Assembly (NCBI RefSeq): GCF_036226885.1
Contig: NZ_CP109027.1
Location: 8,308,001 to 8,372,000, forward strand
DNA: 64,000 nt
Source: Streptomyces sp. NBC_00663
GTDB lineage: Bacteria > Actinomycetota > Actinomycetes > Streptomycetales > Streptomycetaceae
Reading direction: 5' to 3'
Shown: positions 1 through 7,723 of the stretch, in pieces
How positions within the stretch are numbered: position 1 is the stretch's first letter
Layout of the letters: each line of letters opens with the position of its first letter
Made by a program: the position numbers and the translations under genes
The notes under the pieces: generated by a model
Database searches by the model: none
What the model was told of the DNA's origin: nothing
Seen by the model: only the letters and a program-made list of their open reading frames with translations

Positions 1-1335
1 GGCCAGCTCCTGGAGCCGCTCCGTCTGCCAGGTCAGCATCGCGTCGGTCATGCCCTTGAACGTCTTGCCGAGCATCGCGTACGACCCGTCGTCCCGCCGT
101 GCTCCCAGGTGCAGGTTGGAGAGCTTGCCGGTGCGGCGGCCGTGGCCCCACTCGGCGGCCAGGACGACCAGGTCGAGGGTGTGGACGGGCTTGACCTTCA
201 GCCAGGACGCGCCGCGCCGGCCCGCGCTGTAGGGGGCGTCGAGGGACTTCACCACCACGCCCTCATGACCGCGCTCCAGTGTCTCGGCGAGGAAGGACTC
301 CGCCGCGGCGACGTCCTCGGGGCCGGAGACCAACGCCCGGCGCACCCGCATCGGTTCGGGGACGAGCCGGGCCAGTTCCGCGTGCCGCTGGGCGAAGGGG
401 AGGTCGAGGAGGTCGTGGTCGTCGACGGACAGGGCGTCGAAGAAGACGGGGGAGACGGGGACCTGTCCGGCGGCGGTGGCCACGTCCACACGCGAGCCGA
501 CCCGGCCGGCCGTCTCCTGGAACGAGCGGGGCCGCCCGGTGGCGTCGAAGGAGATGACCTCACCGTCGAGGATGAAACGCCCGCCCTTCAACTCCTGTGC
601 GGCAAAGGTCACTTCGGGCAGGCGGTCGGTGATGTCGTCGAGGGTGCGGGTGTAGACGCGTACGGTGTCGCCGTCCCGGTGCACCTGGACGCGGATGCCG
701 TCCAGCTTCTCCTCGACCGCGCACGTGCCCAGCTTCCCGACCGCCTCGGCGACCGAGGAGGCGCTGTGCGCCAGCATCGGCAGGACCGGGCGGCCGACGG
801 TGAGACGGAAGCGGTCGAGGGCCCCGGGGCCGTCCGCGAGCAACGCCTCGGCGACCGTCTGGAGGGAGCCGGCGAGCATCACCGCCCGGCGGACGTCCGC
901 GGGCGGCGCCTGTGTGGCCTGGGCGAGGCCCTCGGTGGCGACGGCGTCCAGGGCGCCCTGGCGTACCTCGCCGCTGAGCAGGCCGAGCAGGAAGCGTTGC
1001 TCTTCGAGGGTGGACGCGGCCATCAACTCGCCGACCAGTCTTGTCCGTTCAGCCTGCGAGCCGGTGCCTGACACCCTGCCGAGCTCGCTGAGGAGGGCAT
1101 CTACTTCGTGGACGGTGAGGGTGGGTTCGGTGGCCGGGGTGACCGGGCGGCTCAGTACCTTCCAGCCCACGCCGAGCCGGCCCTGCGGGAGCCGGCCGGC
1201 GAGGTACGGGATGACGATCGGCACGTCCGCCGGCTCGGCCTCCCGGAAGAGCTCGGCGAGCAGCGCGGTCTTTTTTGAGCGCGCCGAGGTCGTGGCGACC
1301 TGTTGGGACACCTGGGCCAGGCGGGCGAGCAGCAT
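1..1335 (-). CDS. ATP-dependent DNA ligase (5' part; C-terminus lies outside the window)
   Basis: The reverse strand reads open from an ATG at 1335 to the window edge, 445 codons without a stop. The adenylation motif EEKLDGIRV (Lys at about residue 210) is the nucleotidyltransferase active site of ATP-dependent ligases, followed by an LDGEVIS segment and an EGVVVKS motif of the same domain. The roughly 180 N-terminal residues match the DNA-binding region of actinobacterial and archaeal single-subunit ligases of about 510 residues, so the OB-fold end is missing only because the window ends. These enzymes seal nicks during repair and are accessory to the essential NAD-dependent LigA. The start was chosen because conserved sequence begins immediately after it. 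It is transcribed away from the flavoprotein gene at 1437. Confidence 0.93.
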   Translation of the reverse strand, partial: MLLARLAQVSQQVATTSARSKKTALLAELFREAEPADVPIVIPYLAGRLPQGRLGVGWKVLSRPVTPATEPTLTVHEVDALLSELGRVSGTGSQAERTRLVGELMAASTLEEQRFLLGLLSGEVRQGALDAVATEGLAQATQAPPADVRRAVMLAGSLQTVAEALLADGPGALDRFRLTVGRPVLPMLAHSASSVAEAVGKLGTCAVEEKLDGIRVQVHRDGDTVRVYTRTLDDITDRLPEVTFAAQELKGGRFILDGEVISFDATGRPRSFQETAGRVGSRVDVATAAGQVPVSPVFFDALSVDDHDLLDLPFAQRHAELARLVPEPMRVRRALVSGPEDVAAAESFLAETLERGHEGVVVKSLDAPYSAGRRGASWLKVKPVHTLDLVVLAAEWGHGRRTGKLSNLHLGARRDDGSYAMLGKTFKGMTDAMLTWQTERLQELA

Positions 1336-1436
1336 GCATCCAGAGTGCGTCACGCTTCGCCGGGCTACACCTGCAAGATGGGTTGTCTGCCGGCTGCGGT
1401 TACGTTGTGGCTGGTCGCGCAGTTCCCCGCGCTCCT

Positions 1437-2354
1437 TCAGGGCGTTGCGTCGAGGTCGGCCATCAACAGATCGCCGTTGATGACGGCCGCGGCCCGGTAT
1501 CCGGCGCCGGCCGCGTTGATCACCTGTTCGCCGAAGCCCATCGCGTTGCCCACGGCCCACACGCCGGGGACGGTCGTCTGTCCCGTCGGGTCGACCGTCG
1601 GGTACGCGCCGAAGGGGGTCTCCTTCAGTTCGGCGCCGAGCTGCTCCAGCAGGCCGGTCCGCGGCAGCGCGCGCGGCGCCACGAACAGCACCTCGCGGTC
1701 GTACGACGTCCCGTCCGTGAGTCGGACACCGGTCAGCCGGTCGTCCTCGATGCGCAGTCTCTCCACCTCACCCGGCACCACCCGGACCCCGGCGGCCCCG
1801 AGCCTGCGTACGTCGTCGTCCGACAGATCGGCCTCCTCGACCGTGTGCAGGAAAAACGTCACGTCCTTCGACCACTGGGACACCATCAGCGCCTGGTGCG
1901 CGCTCAGTGGGGTCGTCGCCAGGACGCCGAAGGCCTGGTCGCGGACCTCCCAGCCGTGGCAGTACGGGCAGTGCAGGACGTCCTCGCCGAAGCGCTCGGC
2001 GACGCCGGGGACCGCGGGGAGCTCGTCCCTGAGGCCCGTCGCGATCACCAGGCGGCGGGCGCGCAGGGTGCGGCCGTTCGCCAGCGTCACGCCGAAGCCC
2101 TGGGAGACGTCGACCACCCGGTCCTGGACCAGTTCGACGCCGTACCGGGCGATCTCCTCGCGGCCGATGGCCAGGAACTCGGCCGGGGACATGCCGTCCC
2201 GGGTCAGATAGCCCTGCATGTGCGCCGCGGGCGCGTTGCGGGGCTCGCCCGCGTCGACGACCAGGGTGCGGCGCCGGGCCCGGCCCAGGACGAGGGCCGC
2301 CGACAGGCCCGCCGCGCCGCCACCGATCACGATCACTTCGTAGGTGTCAGTCAT
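1437..2354 (-). CDS. Thioredoxin reductase-like NAD(P)/FAD-dependent oxidoreductase
   Basis: A 305-residue flavoprotein with an N-terminal FAD-binding Rossmann motif (VIVIGGGAAGLSAA, residues 7-20), a central CPYC redox pair at 129-132, and a C-terminal AVGNAMG segment that closes the FAD site. Size and the CxxC position fit the thioredoxin-reductase/AhpF family. Bacterial members of this small class often reduce thioredoxin-like partners or remain of unknown substrate. The ATG at 2354 begins the first beta strand directly; upstream in-frame codons lack similarity. The gene is divergent from the XRE-cupin regulator at 2419 with only 64 bases between starts, so that regulator plausibly controls it (inference). 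No thioredoxin gene is adjacent. Confidence 0.9.
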   Translation of the reverse strand: MTDTYEVIVIGGGAAGLSAALVLGRARRRTLVVDAGEPRNAPAAHMQGYLTRDGMSPAEFLAIGREEIARYGVELVQDRVVDVSQGFGVTLANGRTLRARRLVIATGLRDELPAVPGVAERFGEDVLHCPYCHGWEVRDQAFGVLATTPLSAHQALMVSQWSKDVTFFLHTVEEADLSDDDVRRLGAAGVRVVPGEVERLRIEDDRLTGVRLTDGTSYDREVLFVAPRALPRTGLLEQLGAELKETPFGAYPTVDPTGQTTVPGVWAVGNAMGFGEQVINAAGAGYRAAAVINGDLLMADLDATP

Positions 2355-2383
2355 GCCGCCACGGTCGCTCCACGGGTGCGGGA

Positions 2384-2418
2384 TTGACAAATGCCTTTGC
2401 TGATTCTGCAATACGGGC
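2384..2418 (+). promoter_or_regulatory. Probable leaderless promoter of the XRE-cupin gene
   Basis: TTGACA at 2384-2389 is followed after 17 bases by TGCAAT at 2407-2412. A start site about seven bases later falls on or next to the ATG at 2419, and there is no Shine-Dalgarno sequence before that ATG. This suggests a leaderless mRNA. A TTGC-N7-GCAA inverted repeat overlaps the -10 side and could be an operator. Confidence 0.45.
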
Positions 2419-3000
2419 ATGAGTACCGAAGAAGTCGAAGGCGTTCTCGCGGATGTCGGCCCCCGGCTGCGCCGGATCCGGAAGGAGCGCGAGGTGACCC
2501 TCGCCGCGCTGTCCGAGACCACCGGCATCTCCGTCAGCACCCTGTCCCGGCTGGAGTCCGGGCTGCGCAAGCCCAGCCTGGAGCTGCTGCTGCCGATCGC
2601 GCAGGCCCACCAGGTGCCGCTGGACGAGCTGGTCGGGACGCCGCCGGTGGGGGATCCGCGGGTGCGGACCGCGCCGCTGGTGCGGCACGGGCGGACCTAC
2701 TGGCCGCTGACCCGGCAGCCGGGCGGCCTCCAGGCCTACAAGGTGCTGGTGCCGCAGCGGAACGAGGAGCCCGAACCCCGTACCCATGAGGGCTACGAGT
2801 GGTTGTACGTGCTGGCGGGGCGGCTGCGGGTGGTGCTCGGTGACCACGACGTGGTGATGAGCGCCGGGGAGGCCGCCGAGTTCGACACCCGGGTGCCGCA
2901 CTGGTTCGGGTCGACGGGGGAAGGGCCGGCGGAGTTTCTGAGTCTGTTCGGGCCGCAGGGGGAGCGGATGCACGTACGGGCGAAGCCGCGGCGGGCCTGA
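2419..3000 (+). CDS. XRE-family transcriptional regulator with C-terminal cupin domain
   Basis: A 193-residue two-domain protein. Residues about 12-70 form a Cro/C1-type helix-turn-helix (LSETTGISVSTLSRLESG), and residues about 115-190 form a small cupin barrel (EWLYVLAGRLRVVLGDHD, then a VPHWF strand). XRE-cupin regulators generally sense a small ligand through the cupin and control an adjacent metabolic gene. The closest candidate target is the divergent thioredoxin reductase-like gene. The ATG at 2419 is favoured because it opens the HTH region and sits where a promoter would start transcription. The ligand cannot be predicted from the sequence. Confidence 0.92.
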   Translation: MSTEEVEGVLADVGPRLRRIRKEREVTLAALSETTGISVSTLSRLESGLRKPSLELLLPIAQAHQVPLDELVGTPPVGDPRVRTAPLVRHGRTYWPLTRQPGGLQAYKVLVPQRNEEPEPRTHEGYEWLYVLAGRLRVVLGDHDVVMSAGEAAEFDTRVPHWFGSTGEGPAEFLSLFGPQGERMHVRAKPRRA

Positions 3001-3057
3001 CGCGGGGCCGCGGGAGGTCGTCGCGGTCGTGACGCACGCTACTGTTCCCTGAACGGC

Positions 3058-3105
3058 AAGCGACCGCTTAGTATGCGACTACCCCAGGTCGTACGACGTA
3101 GTCGC
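3058..3105 (+). promoter_or_regulatory. Nested inverted repeats upstream of the quinone oxidoreductase operon
   Basis: Three symmetric elements are stacked before the ribosome binding site at 3108: AAGCG-AC-CGCTT at 3058-3069, an outer pair GCGACTAC (3075-3082) and GTAGTCGC (3098-3105), and inside that the perfect 10-base palindrome GTCGTACGAC (3088-3097). They could be repressor operators (TetR-type for fatty-acid or acyl-CoA genes would fit) or a structured 5' leader. Confidence 0.4.
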
Positions 3106-3118
3106 GTGGAGGCATCGC

Positions 3119-4096
3119 ATGCAGGCATGGCAAGTGCACGAGAACGGTGAGCCGGGTGAGGTGATGCGGCTCGCGGACATCGAGACGCCCACGCCCGGCG
3201 ACGGCCAGGTCCTGCTGAAGGTGCGTGCCGCGAACATCAACTTCCCGGACGTACTGATGTGCCGCGGCCACTACCAGGTCAGGCCGCCGCTGCCGTTCAC
3301 GCCGGGCGTGGAGATCTGCGGCGAGACCGAGGACGGGCGCCGGGTGCTCGCCAACCCCACGCTGCCGTACGGCGGTTTCGCCGAGTACGCCGTCGCGGAC
3401 GCCGCCGCTCTGCTGCCCGCGCCCGACTCGCTGGACGACGCCGAGGCCGCAGCGCTGCACATCGGCTACCAGACAGGGTGGTTCGGTCTGCACCGGCGGG
3501 CCCGGCTGGAGGCCGGTGAGACGCTGCTCGTCCATGCCGCCGCCGGTGGTGTCGGCAGCGCGGCCGTGCAGCTCGGCAAGGCGGCCGGCGCCACCGTCAT
3601 CGGGGTCGTCGGCGGTGCCGACAAGGCCGCCGTGGCCCGGGAACTGGGCTGCGACGTCGTGATCGACCGGCGTTCCGAGGACGTCATCGCCGCCGTCAAG
3701 GAGGCCACCGGCGGGCGGGGCGCCGACGTGATCTACGACCCGGTCGGCGGCGACGCCTACACCCAGTCCACCAAGGTCGTCGCCTTCGAGGGGCGGATCG
3801 TGGTCGTCGGCTTCGCGAGCGGGACCATCCCCAGCCCCGGCCTCAACCACGCCCTGGTGAAGAACTACGCGATCCTCGGCCTGCACTGGGGCCTGTACAA
3901 CACCAAGAACCCGAAGCTGGTCCGGCGCTGCCACGAGCAGCTCACCGAACTCGCCGCCCGGGGCGCCATCAAGCCGCTGGTGAGCGAGCGGGTGCCGCTC
4001 GCGGAGGCCGCCGCCGCCGTGCAGCGCGTCGGCGACGGTGTGACCACCGGCCGGGTCACCGTCGTCCCCGCCCTCAGCAAGGGAGCCACCGCATGA
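3119..4096 (+). CDS. NADPH:quinone oxidoreductase family protein (zinc-independent MDR superfamily)
   Basis: A 325-residue medium-chain dehydrogenase/reductase. The NADPH-binding glycine motif AAGGVGSAAVQLGK lies at about 141-154, and the catalytic zinc ligands of alcohol dehydrogenases are absent, placing it with the QOR/crotonyl reductase-like group. The ATG at 3119 follows GGAGG at 3108-3112. The stop overlaps the start of the acyl-CoA dehydrogenase by four bases, so the three genes to 6347 form one translationally coupled operon. The context suggests a reductive or detoxifying step on an acyl-CoA or enone linked to beta-oxidation; the substrate is unknown. Confidence 0.92.
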   Translation: MQAWQVHENGEPGEVMRLADIETPTPGDGQVLLKVRAANINFPDVLMCRGHYQVRPPLPFTPGVEICGETEDGRRVLANPTLPYGGFAEYAVADAAALLPAPDSLDDAEAAALHIGYQTGWFGLHRRARLEAGETLLVHAAAGGVGSAAVQLGKAAGATVIGVVGGADKAAVARELGCDVVIDRRSEDVIAAVKEATGGRGADVIYDPVGGDAYTQSTKVVAFEGRIVVVGFASGTIPSPGLNHALVKNYAILGLHWGLYNTKNPKLVRRCHEQLTELAARGAIKPLVSERVPLAEAAAAVQRVGDGVTTGRVTVVPALSKGATA

Positions 4097-5277
4097 TCGA
4101 CGCAGCCGAACTCAAGCGCCGTACAGCGGAGTTGCTGGCCGCCCAGCCGCCCGCCACGACCGACCGGCTGGACTTCCTGCGGGCCCGCTTCGACGCCGGC
4201 CTGGCGTGGGTGCACTACCCCGAGGGACTCGGCGGACTCGGTGCCGCGCGCTCCCTCCAGGCCGTCGTGGACGCCGAGCTGGAGGCCGCGGGCGCTCCCG
4301 ACAACGACCCCCGGCGCAACGGCATCGGCCTCGGCATGGCCGCGCCGACCATCCTCAAGTACGGCACCGAGGAGCAGAAACAGCGCTTCCTGCGGCCCCT
4401 GTGGACCGGCGAGGAGGTCTGGTGCCAGCTCTTCAGCGAGCCCGGCGCCGGCTCCGACCTGGCCGGGCTCGGCACCCGGGCCGTCCGGGAGGGCGACGGC
4501 GACTGGGTGGTCAACGGGCAGAAGGTGTGGACGTCCAGCGCGCACAACGCCCGCTGGGCCATCCTCATCGCCCGCACCGACCCGGACGTGCCCAAGCACG
4601 CGGGCATCACCTACTTCCTGTGCGACATGACCGACCCCGGTGTCGACGTCCGGCCGCTGCGCCAGATCACCGGCGAGGCCGAGTTCAACGAGGTCTTCCT
4701 CACCGACGTCCGCATCCCCGACTCCCGTCGCCTCGGCGCGATCGGCGACGGCTGGAAGGTCGCGCAGACCACGCTCAACAACGAGCGCGTCGCCATCGGC
4801 GGCATGCGTCTGCCCCGCGAGGGCGGCATGATCGGGCCGGTCTCGAAGACCTGGCGCGAGCGCCCCGAACTACGCACCCACGACCTCCACCAGCGACTGC
4901 TCAAGCTCTGGGTCGAGGCCGAGGTCGCCCGCCTCACCGGCGAACGTCTGCGCCAGCAGCTCGCCCTGGGCCAGCCCGGCCCCGAGGGCGCCGGGATGAA
5001 GCTCGCCTTCGCCCGCCTCAACCAGGAGATCAGCGGCCTGGAGGTCGAACTCCGCGGCGAGGAAGGCCTGTTGTACGACGACTGGACCATGCGCCGCCCC
5101 GAGCTGGTGGACTTCGTCGGCCGGGACGCCGGCTACCGCTACCTCCGCTCCAAGGGAAACAGCATCGAGGGCGGGACCAGCGAGGTCCTGCTGAACATCG
5201 TCGCCGAGCGCGTTCTGGGCCTGCCGTCCGAGCCGCGCACCGACAAGGACGTCGCATGGAAGGACCTGGCCCGATGA
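4093..5277 (+). CDS. Acyl-CoA dehydrogenase, large (alpha-type) subunit candidate
   Basis: A 394-residue flavoenzyme of the acyl-CoA dehydrogenase family. It carries the FAD/substrate motif CQLFSEPGAGSDLAGL at about 113-128 and a C-terminal SIEGGTSEVLLNIVAERVLG segment that supplies the catalytic region and flavin contacts. It overlaps the preceding gene (ATGA at 4093-4096) and the following acyl-CoA dehydrogenase (ATGA at 5274-5277). Adjacent long and short acyl-CoA dehydrogenases in actinobacteria commonly assemble as alpha2beta2 heterotetramers for bulky steroid side chains or branched substrates (known for mycobacterial FadE/ChsE pairs). Its partner is therefore probably the next gene. 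Confidence 0.93.
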   Translation: MIDAAELKRRTAELLAAQPPATTDRLDFLRARFDAGLAWVHYPEGLGGLGAARSLQAVVDAELEAAGAPDNDPRRNGIGLGMAAPTILKYGTEEQKQRFLRPLWTGEEVWCQLFSEPGAGSDLAGLGTRAVREGDGDWVVNGQKVWTSSAHNARWAILIARTDPDVPKHAGITYFLCDMTDPGVDVRPLRQITGEAEFNEVFLTDVRIPDSRRLGAIGDGWKVAQTTLNNERVAIGGMRLPREGGMIGPVSKTWRERPELRTHDLHQRLLKLWVEAEVARLTGERLRQQLALGQPGPEGAGMKLAFARLNQEISGLEVELRGEEGLLYDDWTMRRPELVDFVGRDAGYRYLRSKGNSIEGGTSEVLLNIVAERVLGLPSEPRTDKDVAWKDLAR

Positions 5278-6347
5278 GCGACCTGCTGTACTCCGAGGAG
5301 GAAGAGGCGCTGCGGTCCGCCGTACGGGACCTGCTCGCCGACCACTGCGACGCCCCCGGCGTCATCGCCCGCACCGAGTCGGACACCCCGCACGACCTCG
5401 CCGCCTGGAAGGCACTCACCGACGGCATGGGCCTCGCGGGCCTGCTGGTGCCGGAGGCGCAGGGCGGCCAGGGCGCCACCCACCGCGAAGCCGCCGTGGT
5501 GCTGGAGGAGTTGGGGCGTGCCGTGGCTCCCGTGCCCTACCTCACCAGCGCCGTCGTCGCCACCGAGGCGCTGCTGGAGGTCGGGGACGAGGCTCTGCTC
5601 GCCGAGCTGGCGGCGGGACGGAGGATCGGCGCCCTCGCCGTCGCCCTGAACATCGCCGCGGGCGGCGCCTACAAGGTCGTACGGCACGAAGACGGGTCCC
5701 TGCACGGGGAGTTGACCGGTGTCGCGGACGCGGCGGTCGCCGATGTGCTGCTGGTTCCCGCGGACGACGGCGGGCTCTACGCGGTGGACTCCGCCGACGT
5801 GACCGTCACCCCGCAGGTGTCCTTCGACCTGACCCGGCCGCTCGCGACCGTGACCCTGGACGGTGCCCCCGGGCGGCTCCTCGGCGACGCCGAGCCCGCC
5901 GTGCGCCGCGCCCTGCGGGCCGGGGCCGGTCTGCTCGCCTCCGAGCAACTCGGGGTCGCGGACTGGGTGTTGACCGAGACCGTGCGCTATCTCAAGGAGC
6001 GCAAGCAGTTCAACCGTGCCGTCGGCGGTTTCCAGGCGCTCAAGCACCGGCTGGCGCAGGTGTGGCTGGAGGTCGTCAACCTCCGGGCCGCCGCCCGCAA
6101 CGCCGCCGACGCCCTCGCCACCGATGCGGACGCCGACGTCGCGGTCGCCGTCGCGCAGGCCTACGCGGCACCCGTCGCGGTGCGCGCCGCCGAGGAGGCG
6201 CTCCAGCTGCACGCCGGTATCGGCATGACGTGGGAGCACCCGATCCACCTGTACCTGAAGCGGGCCAAGTCCGACTCCATCGCGTTCGGCACCGCGGGCA
6301 CCCACCGCGCCGCGCTGGCCGAACTGGTGGACCTCCAGGCTCCCTGA
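5274..6347 (+). CDS. Acyl-CoA dehydrogenase, short (beta-type) subunit candidate
   Basis: A 357-residue acyl-CoA dehydrogenase homologue with a divergent middle domain and a conserved C-terminal helical domain (LQLHAGIGMTWEHPIHLYLK). The EGGTSE-type segment of its neighbour is replaced by the GIGMTWEHP form typical of the partner subunit in heterotetrameric enzymes. The start at 5274 is inside the stop of the upstream gene, indicating coupling. It ends the operon; a strong hairpin follows at 6381. Heteromer formation is inferred from gene pairing, not shown. Confidence 0.92.
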   Translation: MSDLLYSEEEEALRSAVRDLLADHCDAPGVIARTESDTPHDLAAWKALTDGMGLAGLLVPEAQGGQGATHREAAVVLEELGRAVAPVPYLTSAVVATEALLEVGDEALLAELAAGRRIGALAVALNIAAGGAYKVVRHEDGSLHGELTGVADAAVADVLLVPADDGGLYAVDSADVTVTPQVSFDLTRPLATVTLDGAPGRLLGDAEPAVRRALRAGAGLLASEQLGVADWVLTETVRYLKERKQFNRAVGGFQALKHRLAQVWLEVVNLRAAARNAADALATDADADVAVAVAQAYAAPVAVRAAEEALQLHAGIGMTWEHPIHLYLKRAKSDSIAFGTAGTHRAALAELVDLQAP

Positions 6348-6380
6348 CGCCGGCTGAAGTCCCCTGGCGTTCACCAGGGA

Positions 6381-6409
6381 AAGCCCGCCCCACCTGGGGC
6401 GGGCTTTTT
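6381..6409 (+). terminator. Rho-independent terminator of the acyl-CoA dehydrogenase operon
   Basis: Perfect 11-base stem AAGCCCGCCCC / GGGGCGGGCTT with ACCT loop, followed by a T run (6405-6409). A smaller hairpin, CCCTGG-CGTTCA-CCAGGG, precedes it at 6362-6379. Confidence 0.9.
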
Positions 6410-6539
6410 CGTGCGCTCCCCGCGAGGCCGATGAACAGACGGCGGCACTCCGGCCAACTCCTGTCACGGGCATGCCCATTGGGGTGCGGGCCATCGCATA
6501 CTCGCCCATGTCTCGTACCGCCCCAAAGGGAGGCAGAGC

Positions 6540-7397
6540 ATGGCCCTCACCACCCGTCGCAGAGCCCTCACCACCATCGGCGCCGCCCTCGCGGGCGCGG
6601 TCGCCCTGCCCGCCGCACCGGCCCTCGCGGGCGAACAGAAGCACCGGCCCCGGCCGTTGTGGCGGGCGCACGCCCACAACGACTACGAGCATCCCCGGCC
6701 GCTCTTCGACGCCCTCGACCACCGCTTCGGCAGCGTCGAGGCCGACATCTTCCTCGTCGGCGACCAGCTCCTCATCGGGCACACCGTCGACGACCTCGAC
6801 CCGACCCGCACCCTGGAGTCCCTCTACCTGGACCCGCTCGCCGCCCGGGTGAAGGCCAACCACGGCTCGGTGTACCGCGGTTGGCGCAGGCCGCTCCAGC
6901 TGCTCATCGACATCAAGACCGAGGGCTCGTCCACATACCTGGAGCTGGACCGCCATCTTCGGCGCCACAAGCACCTGTTCACCACCTACGCCCACGGCAA
7001 GGTGTTCCCCGGGCCGGTCACCGCCGTCATCTCCGGTGACCGCGCCGCCCGTACGCCCATGGAGGCACAGACCGTACGACGCGCCTTCTACGACGGCCGC
7101 CTCGCCGACCTCGGCAGCGCGGCACCCGCCTCCTTCATCTCGCTGATCAGCGACAACTGGACCCTCAACTTCACCTGGCAGGGCGTCGGCGCCTTCCCCG
7201 ACGCCGAACGGCAGAGGCTGCACGGCATCGTCGACGCCGCCCACGCGCGTGGCCGGCAGGTGCGCTTCTGGGCCACCCCGGACCTGGCCGGACCCGCCCG
7301 CGACGCGCTGTGGGGCGAACTCCTCGACGCCGGCGTCGACTACCTCAACACCGACGACCTGGCGGGCCTGGAGGCCTTCCTCGACGCCCGAAGATAA
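6540..7397 (+). CDS. Secreted phosphatidylinositol-phospholipase C/glycerophosphodiesterase-fold protein
   Basis: A 285-residue exported protein. The N-terminus has twin arginines and a hydrophobic stretch ending in ALA near residue 30, a Tat or Sec signal peptide. The mature part opens with HAHNDYEHPRPLFDAL (44-59), the signature of the PI-PLC-like phosphodiesterase superfamily branch related to fungal AIM6, and later strands carry LIDIKTEG and DLAGLEAFL motifs of the TIM barrel. Expected activity is cleavage of a phosphodiester in lipid head groups or a related polyol phosphate; substrate unproven. Monocistronic, after the operon terminator. Confidence 0.85.
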   Translation: MALTTRRRALTTIGAALAGAVALPAAPALAGEQKHRPRPLWRAHAHNDYEHPRPLFDALDHRFGSVEADIFLVGDQLLIGHTVDDLDPTRTLESLYLDPLAARVKANHGSVYRGWRRPLQLLIDIKTEGSSTYLELDRHLRRHKHLFTTYAHGKVFPGPVTAVISGDRAARTPMEAQTVRRAFYDGRLADLGSAAPASFISLISDNWTLNFTWQGVGAFPDAERQRLHGIVDAAHARGRQVRFWATPDLAGPARDALWGELLDAGVDYLNTDDLAGLEAFLDARR

Positions 7398-7514
7398 GCC
7401 GGGAAACCACACGTTCGGCGGACAGGTCAGCCGCCCGGACGAACCCTCCGCTACGCCACACTTACGGCCGAACGCCGTGAACCGGACGGGACGGCGTGGC
7501 GGAGGAGGTTGACG

Positions 7515-7709
7515 ATGGCGATTTCCATCTCAGTGGTGCTGCTGCTCCTGGTCCTGGCGGTGATCTTCCTGCGCAACGGCGGGCTGAAGGTCTCCCACGC
7601 CCTGGTGTGCGCGCTGCTCGGATTCTTTCTGGCCGGCACGAGCATCGCGCCCACCATCAGCAGCGGTCTGACGGCCACCGCGGACATCGTCAGCAGCCTC
7701 AGACCATAA
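7515..7709 (+). CDS. Small conserved membrane protein, unknown function
   Basis: A 64-residue protein with two predicted membrane segments, one at the very N-terminus (SISVVLLLLVLAVIFL) and one around residues 30-52 (ALVCALLGFFLAGTSI). The ATG at 7515 is chosen because GGAGGAGG at 7501-7508 is six bases upstream; a TTG six bases earlier is less likely. The polar C-terminus ends in a short tail. No catalytic motif is visible and no function can be assigned. It converges on the phosphodiester glycosidase gene. Confidence 0.7.
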   Translation: MAISISVVLLLLVLAVIFLRNGGLKVSHALVCALLGFFLAGTSIAPTISSGLTATADIVSSLRP

Positions 7710-7723
7710 GGACAAGCTGGGGC

